Of a stretch of DNA of 55,227 bases, positions 16,606 through 24,673 are shown piece after piece (the first letter of the stretch is position 1; each line of letters opens with the position of its first letter). The notes beneath the pieces were generated by a model. The model searched no databases, had not been told where the DNA came from, and worked only from the letters and a program-made list of their open reading frames with translations. Origin of the DNA: JAAYZK01 sp964535025. GTDB taxonomy: Bacteria; Planctomycetota; Phycisphaerae; SM23-33; FEN-1343. The stretch covers positions 1-55,227 of the forward strand of contig CAZHRW010000272.1 in NCBI GenBank assembly GCA_964535025.1, read 5' to 3'. Position numbers and translations under genes: made by a program.

Positions 16606-19257
16606 TCACGCCGCCGTCGGCCAGTCGGCGTACAACGCCGTCGCTTGTGCCATGAACCGCTCCAGGAACGCGTCGAAGTCCTCGACGCGAACGTCGCGGT
16701 TGCGCAAGACGCGTTTGACAGACGCCCGGATCTCAGCCTTCACGTCCTCGCGGTGCGGCTGGGTCCAGTCCACCTTCAGGTTCCGCTTGACGGCCTGCAC
16801 CACGTCGTGAATCAGGCCCCGCAGGAACGCCTGGTCGTAGAGGGTCGCGGCGTTGGCGGCCACCGCATCATAGAACGCCTTCTCTTCCAGGCTCAGACCC
16901 AGGGCCGCGGCCTGCTGCTCCTCGCTGTCCATGTCCTTCTTGATCTGGATCAGCGCCTTGACCACGGCCGCGGCATCAATCAGCCGGTTGTGGTACTTCT
17001 GGAGCGTCGCCTCCAGCATCTCGCGGAACGACCGGGCCTTGGCCAGGTTCTTCTTCTGGCGGAGCTGGATTTCGTCGCGGAGCAACTGCTCCAGCAGCTT
17101 CAGCCGCAGGTTCTCCTGAGGCATGTCCTTGAACGTCTGGAGGAATCTGTCGTCCAAGATCGACACGTCGGCCTTCTCGATGCCGGCAGCCTTGAAGATG
17201 TCCAGCACGCCCTCAGACTCCACCGCGTCATCCACCAGGTCCCGCACCGCCCGTTCCAGGTCGCGCTGGGGTTTCTTGCCCGGCAGGGCCTTGGCAATCT
17301 GCTTCCGTACTCGCTGGTAGAAGATGACCTCGTCGGCGTACGCGCGGCAGTCGTCCAGGTGCTTGACCAGCAGGAAGGCCGAACTCAGGCGCAGCTCCGC
17401 TGCCAGGAATTCGCTCCGCAGGTCGTCATCATCGGCAAGATGCCCGTACACCAGCGCGTACAGGTCCTCCATCTCGATCCGGGACATCCGCCGCCAGCCG
17501 CCGTAGTTCTTGCCTTCCGGCAGGAGCGCACGGATGGCCTCGATGCAGCCCATGAACACCGGCCGCGCTTCCGGGCCGACCTCGGGCGCCGGTTCGCCCC
17601 GCCCGCCGCCGCTGGTGTACTTGCCCGTGGCCTCCCGCAGGTCGTCACCGATCCCGATGTAGTCCACGATCAGGCCGTGGGGCTTGTCCCGAAAGACCCG
17701 GTTCACCCGTGAGATGGCCTGGATCATGGTGTGGCCCTGCATGGGCTTGTCCACGTAGAGGGTATGCAGGCACGGGATGTCGGTCCCGGTCAGCCACATG
17801 TCGCAGACGATCACTATCTTCAGCGGGTCGTCCACGTCCCTCATCCGTCTCTTGACGATCTCGCGCTGGCCCTTGGTCGTCAGGTGCCCGTCCCGCGCCC
17901 ACTCGGGCGGGTCTTCGCTCAACTTGCCGGTCATGACGACCTTGACTTCCGGGCAGCCCCGCAGTGCCGTCAGGGCGTTGTGCAGCGCCACGCAGTTGGC
18001 CCGCGTCATGCAGACGACCATCGCCTTGCCTTCCAGCGTGGCGCAGCGGTCCAGGAAGTGGGCCAGCATGTCCTCGGCCAGTTCCTCCACCCGTTCCCTG
18101 GCCCCGGCCGCCGCGGCCAGCGCCGCCCATTGGCTCTTGCGCCGCTCAAGGTCTGATACCGGATGCTCCTGGGCGATCTCTTGCAGGGCCGCGTCGATGT
18201 CCTTGCGGTTCAGGTGAAGCCGAACCTGCCGTGGCGCGTAGAAGATCGCCACCGTGGCATGATCATCCTGGCTCTGCTTGATGTCGTAGGTGTGGATGAC
18301 CTCGCCGAAGACCTCCACCGTGTCGGCCCCGCTGAAGCTGATCGGCGTGCCCGTAAAGCCGATCCGCCGCGCGTTGGGCAGCGCTTCGGCAAGGTTGCGG
18401 GCGTAGCCCTCCTTGAAACCGTACTGCGACCGATGCGCCTCATCGGCGATGACGACCACGTTCGACCGCCCCGACAGCACCGGGTGCTCGACCTCCACCG
18501 GCCGGCCGTTGATGTCGGTCTTGAGCCGGAACTTCTCAATGGTCGTAAAGATGACTTCCCCGCCCTCGGTCTGGAGCATGTCGCGCAACTGATCCACGTT
18601 CTCGGCGTGCTTCACGTCTCCCACCAGCGACCGGGCCGCCACGAACTGGTCGTGGAGTTGGTCGTCCAGGTCCGTCCGGTCCACCTGGATGACGAACGTC
18701 GGGTTTTCCAGCTCCGGCGCCCGCCTCAGCATGCCCACCAGGAATGCCATCGACAGGCTCTTGCCCGAGCCCGTCGTGTGCCAGATCACGCCGATCCGCT
18801 TGTCCTTGCCGGCCGTGTAGGTGTCGATCGTCTTGCGGGCAGCCAGGCGGACCGCGAAGAACTGGTGGTACTTCGCGCCCTTCTTCTCAATCCTGTCGTT
18901 GGCCACCTCGAAGACGATGAAGTCGCGGATGTACTGGAGCAACCGCTCCTTGGGCAGAAGGCCCTCCACCAGCGTCTTCATGCTGCCCGTGGTGTTGGGC
19001 TCGACCTCCAGGCCGTCGATGCTCTTCCTCGGGCCGACATCATGTCGGACCGGAACCACGGCCACGGCGCGAGCGGTGTTCCAGTCCTTGACCTCCGGCG
19101 GAGCAATTGCGGCTTCGCCAACAGTACCAACCAACGTCAGGAGCAGTTCGCCCCCGCGAAGCCTGGTGCGACGGTACTGCGATGCGATCTCGGGGGCGAC
19201 GCGAAGCGGTGATGACGTATCAATCCGCCCGTTCTTGATGTCTTGTACGCGAATCAT
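16606..19257 (-). CDS. hsdR: Type I restriction endonuclease subunit R, nuclease domain lost; HsdS'-HsdR' chimera
   Basis: An 883-residue open frame. From about residue 78 it is HsdR: SIDGLEVEPNTTGSMKT, Walker A WHTTGSGKS, helicase box IADEAHRSQYG, GFTGTPISF, motif VI AISRVNRVFRDK, then the C-terminal helical region. Residues 1 to about 77 are not HsdR but a target-recognition piece of HsdS (MIRVQDIKNGRID, LRGGELLLTLVGTVGEAA). The fusion is in frame at DVGPR-KSIDG (about 19026-19032). The usual HsdR N-terminal nuclease domain (roughly 250-300 residues) is gone, so DNA cleavage is unlikely. No hsdM or complete hsdS is present. ATG at 19257 and GTG at 19263 are possible starts without a clear ribosome binding site. 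Probably a non-functional relic. Confidence 0.85.
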   Translation of the reverse strand: MIRVQDIKNGRIDTSSPLRVAPEIASQYRRTRLRGGELLLTLVGTVGEAAIAPPEVKDWNTARAVAVVPVRHDVGPRKSIDGLEVEPNTTGSMKTLVEGLLPKERLLQYIRDFIVFEVANDRIEKKGAKYHQFFAVRLAARKTIDTYTAGKDKRIGVIWHTTGSGKSLSMAFLVGMLRRAPELENPTFVIQVDRTDLDDQLHDQFVAARSLVGDVKHAENVDQLRDMLQTEGGEVIFTTIEKFRLKTDINGRPVEVEHPVLSGRSNVVVIADEAHRSQYGFKEGYARNLAEALPNARRIGFTGTPISFSGADTVEVFGEVIHTYDIKQSQDDHATVAIFYAPRQVRLHLNRKDIDAALQEIAQEHPVSDLERRKSQWAALAAAAGARERVEELAEDMLAHFLDRCATLEGKAMVVCMTRANCVALHNALTALRGCPEVKVVMTGKLSEDPPEWARDGHLTTKGQREIVKRRMRDVDDPLKIVIVCDMWLTGTDIPCLHTLYVDKPMQGHTMIQAISRVNRVFRDKPHGLIVDYIGIGDDLREATGKYTSGGGRGEPAPEVGPEARPVFMGCIEAIRALLPEGKNYGGWRRMSRIEMEDLYALVYGHLADDDDLRSEFLAAELRLSSAFLLVKHLDDCRAYADEVIFYQRVRKQIAKALPGKKPQRDLERAVRDLVDDAVESEGVLDIFKAAGIEKADVSILDDRFLQTFKDMPQENLRLKLLEQLLRDEIQLRQKKNLAKARSFREMLEATLQKYHNRLIDAAAVVKALIQIKKDMDSEEQQAAALGLSLEEKAFYDAVAANAATLYDQAFLRGLIHDVVQAVKRNLKVDWTQPHREDVKAEIRASVKRVLRNRDVRVEDFDAFLERFMAQATALYADWPTAA

Positions 19258-19308
19258 CGGCACCCCATCTTGCCGGTCGGCACCAGGTTGGACGATGCCG
19301 TACGTGAT
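19030..19308 (-). pseudogene. hsdS: HsdS target-recognition-domain fragment
   Basis: About 93 codons of a type I specificity subunit are readable on the minus strand: ITYGIVQPGADRQDG, VPMIRVQDIKNGRID, then RRTRLRGGELLLTLVGTVG. At the right edge (about 19308) it joins the frame of a truncated sulfatase; at the left edge (about 19030) it runs in frame into hsdR. It has no start codon of its own. This shows a deletion that removed most of hsdS and the front of hsdR. Confidence 0.75.
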
Positions 19309-19825
19309 TGCCCGAGGTAGAACGTTCGCTGGGCAGGCTTCTCACTCTCGGCCAGGACAGGAAGCATGTTCACCCCGTCCAGGGCCTTGTGAGTTGTGAC
19401 GTTGATGCCGGTTGCCGCCAGTGCGGTCGGCAGGACATCGACATACCCCGTCAGCGTATCGAGCTTGCGGCCGCCGGCGAGCCGTTCCGGCCATCGGATC
19501 ACGGCGGGAGCCCGCACGCCACCTTCATAGACCATGAACTTGGCACCCCGCAGGGGCAGGTTGCTGGCTCCGCTCTCGCGATGTCCTCCGTTGTCGCTGA
19601 AGAACAGAACGAGCGTGTCATTGGCCACGCCCTTCCTGTCCAGTGCGTCCAGGATGCGGCCGATCGCCGTGTCGAGCGACGTGACCATGGCTGAGTAGAT
19701 CTGTCGCTTCGTAGGCTCTTCGCCTTCGCCGGCGTAGGTGGCGAGCACTTCGGGGTCGGCCTGCAACGGAGAGTGCGGCGCGTTGAACGGAACGTAGAGC
19801 AAGAAGGGTTCGTCGGGGGTCGAAT

Positions 19826-19835
19826 CGTTGATGAA
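19826..19835. repeat. Target-site duplication, left copy (IS256-type element)
   Basis: CGTTGATGAA directly abuts the left end of the IS and is repeated exactly at 21234-21243. Both copies lie inside the sulfatase coding sequence. Confidence 0.85.
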
Positions 19836-21233
19836 GTAGTGCAACAAGGTTTCTGTAAATAGCCTCGTTTGTCTCAATCGCGCCCATGTCGCGTAGGCTG
19901 CTCCGGAGGGAGGCCCGGAGGGCCGACCGGAGGAGCAGCCTACGCGGCCGCCTCGACACACGCCGGCAGCTCGCCCAGGTCTACCTGCTCCATGTTGAAG
20001 TAGGCGTACTTCTCCACCGCCCAGCCCTCGTGCACCTCGATCAACTGGGCCCCCAGCAGCCGATCGCACGAACTGGCGTTGGGGAACACACCCACCACAC
20101 GGCTACGCTTCTTCAGACGCCGCATCAGGTTCTCCAGCATGTTCGTCGACCGCAGACGCTTGCGGTGGTGCTCCGGGAAGTCCAGCACCGCCAGGCAGTC
20201 CTCCAGGCCCTCGCGAAGCATCGCCGCCACCTTCGGGTAGCGACGCTCCCACTTGTCCGCCATCTCATCACGCCGACGCAGACACTCGGTCCGCTCTTCC
20301 GGTGCGAACACCACCGCCAGGTCCGCCATCAGTTCACTGAGCACCTTGTACGACACCTTCTTGCCCAACTCCCGCTTGAAGTGAACCCGGCAACGTTGCC
20401 AGGCGACGCCCTGGAAGTGACGCTGCATCGCCGCCACGATCCCTTTGTGAGCGTCGCTGATCACCAGACGGAGACCGTTTAGCCCGCGGTCCTTCAGTTG
20501 GCGGAACAACTCACCCCACGTCGCCTCGCTCTCACTGTCGGCCACACGCCAGTCCAGCACCTCCCGACGGCCCTCGGCCGTGAAGCCCACCGCCACCAGC
20601 ACCGCCTGGCTCACCACGCGTCCGGCCACACGAACCTTCTCGTAACGCGCGTCAATGTGCAGGTACGGCCAGTCCGTCGCGTCCAGACGCCGGTGCCGGA
20701 ACGCCAGCAGCTTCTCGTCGAGCTCCTGGGCCACCCGGCTGACCGTCCCGCTGGAGATCTCCCCGTCGCACATCGCCTCCAGCACCTGACGGACGTTGCG
20801 GGTGCTGACGCCCTGGAAGTACATCTCCGCACACGCCACCAGCAACGCACGCTCGCTCCGCTGCCACCGGGCGAACATCGAGGGGTGGTACGGCTCGCAT
20901 GCCCGCACCTGCGGCACGTCCAGGTCCAACTCGCCCACGCGGGTCTTCAGCGTGCGGCCCTTGTAGCCGTTGCGGTGACCCCGCCGCTGGCCGCTCCGCT
21001 CGTGGCGGTCCGCACCCAGGTGCTCGGCCACCTCGGCCTGCATCGTCTCGTTCAGCAGATGTTCCAAGAGCCGCTTGAGGCCGTCACGCTCCTGGAAAAC
21101 CTCTTGCAGCAACCGACCGATAACGTCACCATCCGCTTGGGCCATCGTTCTGTCTCCTGTCAAAAAGTCCTCAACTCTTTGATCGAGACAAACGATGGCC
21201 TTCTTTCAATTTACAGAAGGTAAGTTACACTTC
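19836..21233 (-). mobile_element. Complete IS256-family insertion sequence, 1398 bp
   Basis: The ends are imperfect inverted repeats: GTAGTGCAAC then TTCTGTAAAT on the left, GAAGTGTAAC then TTCTGTAAAT read inward from the right, with a further shared TCGTTTGTCTC inside. Exact 10-bp direct repeats flank the element. It holds one intact transposase gene. The insertion interrupts a sulfatase gene, and in-silico excision restores that reading frame. Confidence 0.9.
19940..21145 (-). CDS. IS256-family (mutator-type) DDE transposase
   Basis: A 401-residue transposase of the MuDR/IS256 type. The N-terminal region carries LLQEVFQERDGLKRLLEHLL and the zinc-less GHRNGYKGRTLKTRVGEL segment. The catalytic triad is visible as LHIDARYEKVRV (first Asp, about 164), LVISDAHKGI (second Asp, about 229) and RSTNMLENLMRRLKKRS (Glu, about 338). 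Length is usual for the family. CAGGAGACAG before the ATG at 21145 favours this start over 21163. The frame is intact, so transposition competence is plausible. Confidence 0.94.
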   Translation of the reverse strand: MAQADGDVIGRLLQEVFQERDGLKRLLEHLLNETMQAEVAEHLGADRHERSGQRRGHRNGYKGRTLKTRVGELDLDVPQVRACEPYHPSMFARWQRSERALLVACAEMYFQGVSTRNVRQVLEAMCDGEISSGTVSRVAQELDEKLLAFRHRRLDATDWPYLHIDARYEKVRVAGRVVSQAVLVAVGFTAEGRREVLDWRVADSESEATWGELFRQLKDRGLNGLRLVISDAHKGIVAAMQRHFQGVAWQRCRVHFKRELGKKVSYKVLSELMADLAVVFAPEERTECLRRRDEMADKWERRYPKVAAMLREGLEDCLAVLDFPEHHRKRLRSTNMLENLMRRLKKRSRVVGVFPNASSCDRLLGAQLIEVHEGWAVEKYAYFNMEQVDLGELPACVEAAA

Positions 21234-21243
21234 CGTTGATGAA
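21234..21243. repeat. Target-site duplication, right copy (IS256-type element)
   Basis: CGTTGATGAA, identical to 19826-19835, follows the right end of the IS. Confidence 0.85.
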
Positions 21244-21960
21244 TCGGACGGACTCATCAGCCAGAAGGGTTGTGGCGTACCCTTCGTCGTAGTTCGAGTC
21301 GAAGTTCCGGTGCCAGTCCAGTTCCCCGTCACGCTTGTGCGTGAAGTAGTCGATCGCACCGTTGTAGTGTCCGTAGAAATGGGTGAAGCCACGCGAGATG
21401 GGATGGTACACCTTCTTCGAGTGCCCCAGGTGCCACTTCCCAATGCACGCCCGCCGAGTGTAGCCTGCCCTGGCCAGGAGTTGCGGCATGCATTCTTCGT
21501 CGATTGCCAGTCCGAAATCCCTCCAGGGCGGAATCACGGCGTCGCGCAGACCGTACCGGTGGGGATATCGTCCGGTCATGAGGCCGGCCCGTGTCGGGCT
21601 GCAGACCGGAGTGACGTAGAAACGGTCAAGCCCGATGCCTTCCTTGGCCAACGAATCGATGCGAGGAGTTCTGATCTCGCTGCCATGGTAGCCGACGTCA
21701 TTCCACCCGAGATCATCGGCAACCAGGATGACGATGTTCGGCTTCTTCGTGCTCTGTGGCAGTTTCATCTCGGTTCTCCTGCAGCCTGACAGCAGCGTGC
21801 TGGCAAAGCCCAGGCCAGCAGCCTTGATGAACGCTCTACGATTCCAATCGTGCTCCATGGCGGCCTCCACATCCTTGTGCAGGGCGATTCTGCTCACCGT
21901 TCATCCTAGGAGCCGCCAGGGCCTGATGCAAGCAGAGCGTGCGCGGAGCCAGACGAATCG

Positions 21961-21989
21961 TTGACAGACAGAAAGGCCAAGGATAGTGT
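21961..21989 (+). promoter_or_regulatory. Putative sigma70-type promoter
   Basis: TTGACA (21961-21966), a 17-base spacer and a weak TAGTGT (21984-21989) lie 27 bases ahead of the sulfatase ATG at 22017, leaving a short leader that carries AGGAGG. Confidence 0.5.
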
Positions 21990-22016
21990 TGGCGGTCTGT
22001 CCTGCAGGAGGAGACG

Positions 22017-23462
22017 ATGACAGACCACCCCAACATCCTCTGGATCTGCAGCGACCAGCAACGTTGGGACACGCTGGGCTGCTACGGCAACGACTTCGTG
22101 GAGACGCCCCACCTGGATCGGCTCGCCCGTGAAGGGACGCTCTTTGAGCATGCTTACTGTCAGAGCCCCGTGTGCACCCCCAGCCGGGCCAGCTTCCTGA
22201 CGGGCCGTTATCCGCGCACCACACGCTGTCGGCAGAACGGAGTGGATATCCCCCCCGACGAGGTGCTGGTCACCAGAATGCTTGCCGACGCAGGATATGC
22301 CTGCGGGTTGTCGGGGAAGCTCCACCTTTCAGCTTGCCACCCCAGCGTCTGCAGGACCATGGAGCGGCGCATCGAAGACGGCTACGATGAGTTCCATTGG
22401 TCTCACCACTCGGGCCCCGGTTGGGGGGAGGCGAACGAGTATTGGGCCTGGTTGGCGGCGCAAGGGGCCGAGTTCAGGACGCCGCCGCACCCGGACTGCC
22501 GCCATGTACACCTGGGCATGCCCGAGGAACTGCACCAGACAACCTGGTGCGCGGAGAAGGCCTGTCAGTTCATGCGCGAACGGGCCCAGGACGGCCAGCC
22601 GTGGCTGTTCTCGGTGAACGTCTACGACCCGCACAGCGCGTTCGATCCACCGTCGAGCCGCCTGCAACGGTACCTCGATCATCTGGACAGCATCCCCCTG
22701 CCGGCCTATGTCGAGGGCGAACTGGCCGCCAAGCCGCCGTACCAGTCCGTCGACCATCTGGGGGCCCATGGGCAACAGCACGACCCGGCCCCCAACCGGC
22801 TGTCGGCTTCCGAGCACCGGATGATCCGCGCCGCCTACTGGGCCATGTGCGACCTGATCGATGCCCAGGTGGGTCGCATGCTTGAGGTGCTCAGAGAGAC
22901 AGGGCAACGCGAGAACACCATTGTCATCTTCCAGTCTGACCACGGAGAGATGCTCGGCGACCACGGGCTCTACCTGAAGGGGCCCTACTTCTACGAGCAG
23001 GCCGTGCATGTGCCCCTGATCATCTCACTGTGCGACACCGTGCGGAGCCAGCGATCGACGGCCCTGGTGGAACTGACCGATTTGGCGCCGACCCTACTCG
23101 ACGCCGTCGGCATGGACCGTCACCCCGGTATGCAAGGCCGGTCGCTGTGGCCACTGCTGAGGGGCCAGGCCCCCGCCGGGCGCCACCGTGACGATGTGTA
23201 CTGCGAGTACTACAACGCCATGCCTTGGCACACCGATCCCACGGCTCAGCTGACAATGCTCAGGGACCACCGCCACAAGATCGTCGTCGACCACAGTCAC
23301 TCCGCGGGGGAACTGTATGACCTCGAGGCCGACCCCGGAGAGCATCGCAATCTGTGGGACGACCCCGCCTCCGTGGAAACACGAGCCGATTTGCTGCTGC
23401 GGCTGTGCAACCGCATGGCCTGGACCGTCGATCCGCTGCCGCCCAGGCGTTCGCCGTGGTGA
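22017..23462 (+). CDS. Sulfatase, cytoplasmic type
   Basis: A 481-residue type I sulfatase that would hydrolyse a sulfate ester after conversion of Cys 53 to formylglycine. Features: Ca-site WICSDQQR (about 9-16), formylglycine motif CTPSRASFLTGRYP (from 53), SVNVYDPHSAF, the second metal site QSDHGEMLGDHG (about 305-316) and the C-terminal ELYDLEADPGEHRNL. There is no signal peptide, so it should act in the cytoplasm on imported sulfated saccharides. CAGGAGGAG precedes the ATG. It is divergent from the broken sulfatase. Substrate cannot be assigned. Confidence 0.9.
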   Translation: MTDHPNILWICSDQQRWDTLGCYGNDFVETPHLDRLAREGTLFEHAYCQSPVCTPSRASFLTGRYPRTTRCRQNGVDIPPDEVLVTRMLADAGYACGLSGKLHLSACHPSVCRTMERRIEDGYDEFHWSHHSGPGWGEANEYWAWLAAQGAEFRTPPHPDCRHVHLGMPEELHQTTWCAEKACQFMRERAQDGQPWLFSVNVYDPHSAFDPPSSRLQRYLDHLDSIPLPAYVEGELAAKPPYQSVDHLGAHGQQHDPAPNRLSASEHRMIRAAYWAMCDLIDAQVGRMLEVLRETGQRENTIVIFQSDHGEMLGDHGLYLKGPYFYEQAVHVPLIISLCDTVRSQRSTALVELTDLAPTLLDAVGMDRHPGMQGRSLWPLLRGQAPAGRHRDDVYCEYYNAMPWHTDPTAQLTMLRDHRHKIVVDHSHSAGELYDLEADPGEHRNLWDDPASVETRADLLLRLCNRMAWTVDPLPPRRSPW

Positions 23463-23630
23463 CCGGAGACGACGGGGACGTGGTCCATGCTTGCGTGGCC
23501 ACCACCGTCGGGGGACGCGCCGTCGGGTAGAGTCGAGGGGCGGCGCGGTGGCGGCAGGAAGGGGGAGTATCCCCCGGGGATCCACATTCCCAGACGGCAT
23601 TCCAGACTTGACAAAACGGGGCCGCCGCCC

Positions 23631-24564
23631 TAGTGCTCCGTTACTCTTCAAATGACGGATACAGCCTTTGCAGCTTTATCCGTGCGTCGGCGGTCGTGAA
23701 CTGCCAGTTCACTTTTGTGCCAGCTGCATTCCGGTCAGTTTGCCACGTCGCCACTTCCACTTCACGCTGCCCGGCCAGCGGCTCGGAGATCATGAAGAGG
23801 TTCGCCACGCCGTTGCGGACGTACTCGTAATCATAATGAGCCACGTGGCCCGGCGCGGCCAGCACCGGCGTTGCCACTTCGCCGATCAACTGCTTGCTGG
23901 TCTCGTCCAGACACACGACCGGACGCTTGGGGTCGTACGGCCGCTTGTAGACTTCCAGCACATCTTCCATCTTGCAGACGAACTCGGCGTTGGCCTTGGG
24001 GGGAATGCACCACTGCTTGCTCAGCCAAGGCTTAAGCTCGTTTTTTTAAGCGTCCGCCGCACCGTCTGATACGATAGCTGCTCAACGTATTCCAACTGGA
24101 CCATGTGATCGGCCAACAACCGCAGCGTCCAGCGGGCTCGACCTTCCGGCGGCTGCTGGCAAGCCAAGGCGATCAAATGCGCTTCGGCGTCGCCATCGAG
24201 AGCCCGTGCGTACTGTCGCCGGGGTCGGCGACGCTCCAATGCCGCGGTCAAACCTACTTCAACAAACAGCTTGCGTATGCGCTCGACGGTGGCCGTGCCA
24301 ACCTCCAAAGCCTCGGCGATCTGGCCATCGGACCACGCCGGCCCACCAGGGCCGGCATCGGCCTTCAGCAGAATCCTCGCATGCACCAGCTTCCGCGCGG
24401 CCGCCTTGCCTCGTGAAAGCAGCGCTTGCAACATCTGGCGTTCCGGTTCCGTCAACGTGACGATATACTTCTTCTTCATGGCAGGCCTCCTTGCCTGGGT
24501 TATGCTTATCCCATCGGCAAAGAGACCTGCCACTGACCATCAAATTAGACGTCACAGAGCACTA
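23631..24564 (-). mobile_element. IS630-family element with an internal deletion, 934 bp
   Basis: Imperfect terminal inverted repeats begin TAGTGCTC on both ends (left from 23631, right ending at 24564), each with the TA dinucleotide typical of IS630/Tc1-type target duplication. The element is shorter than the usual 1.1-1.2 kb because the transposase gene has lost its middle. It is therefore non-autonomous. Confidence 0.8.
23641..24479 (-). pseudogene. IS630-family transposase, frameshifted and internally deleted
   Basis: The first frame (from ATG 24479, AAGGAGG upstream) encodes the helix-turn-helix region: MKKKYIVTLTEPER, WSDGQIAEALEVGTATVERI, RRTLKK. At a run of seven A residues (24041-24047, coding strand) a -1 shift enters the second frame: NELKPWLSKQWCIPPKAN, then the first catalytic Asp in PVVCLDETSKQL. 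After NLFMISEPLAG the sequence jumps to REVEVATWQTDRNAAG, which in family members lies about 80-90 residues further on. The deletion removes the second Asp and the Glu. The shift may be programmed, as in other IS630 elements, but the product is dead. Confidence 0.8.
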
Positions 24565-24673
24565 GTATCGTGGCTGTAAGTGCCCGGGCAGGCCGCCCTT
24601 GGAGCCGGGACGTCCTGCGGGTGCCAGGTGATCTTCTTTCTTTTTGTGGATCCCCAACCGAGGAGGGTGAGCC

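Larger units (their letters stand above)
19308..21858 (-). pseudogene. Tat-type sulfatase, split by an IS256-type element and truncated at its 3' end
   Basis: The N-terminal 208 codons (21858-21234) carry a Tat/lipoprotein signal (NRRAFIKAAGLG, lipobox LSGC), the sulfatase Ca site VADDLGWNDVG and the formylglycine motif CSPTR (Cys 86). The rest continues at 19835: INDSTPDEPFLLYVPFN, FFSDNGGHRESG, RGAKFMVYEGGVR. Removing the IS and one copy of the 10-bp target duplication joins VRFIN to DSTPDEP in frame. The 3' end stops at AQRTFYLG where HsdS sequence begins, so roughly 70 residues are lost. GGAGG precedes the ATG at 21858. Doubly inactivated. Confidence 0.9.
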
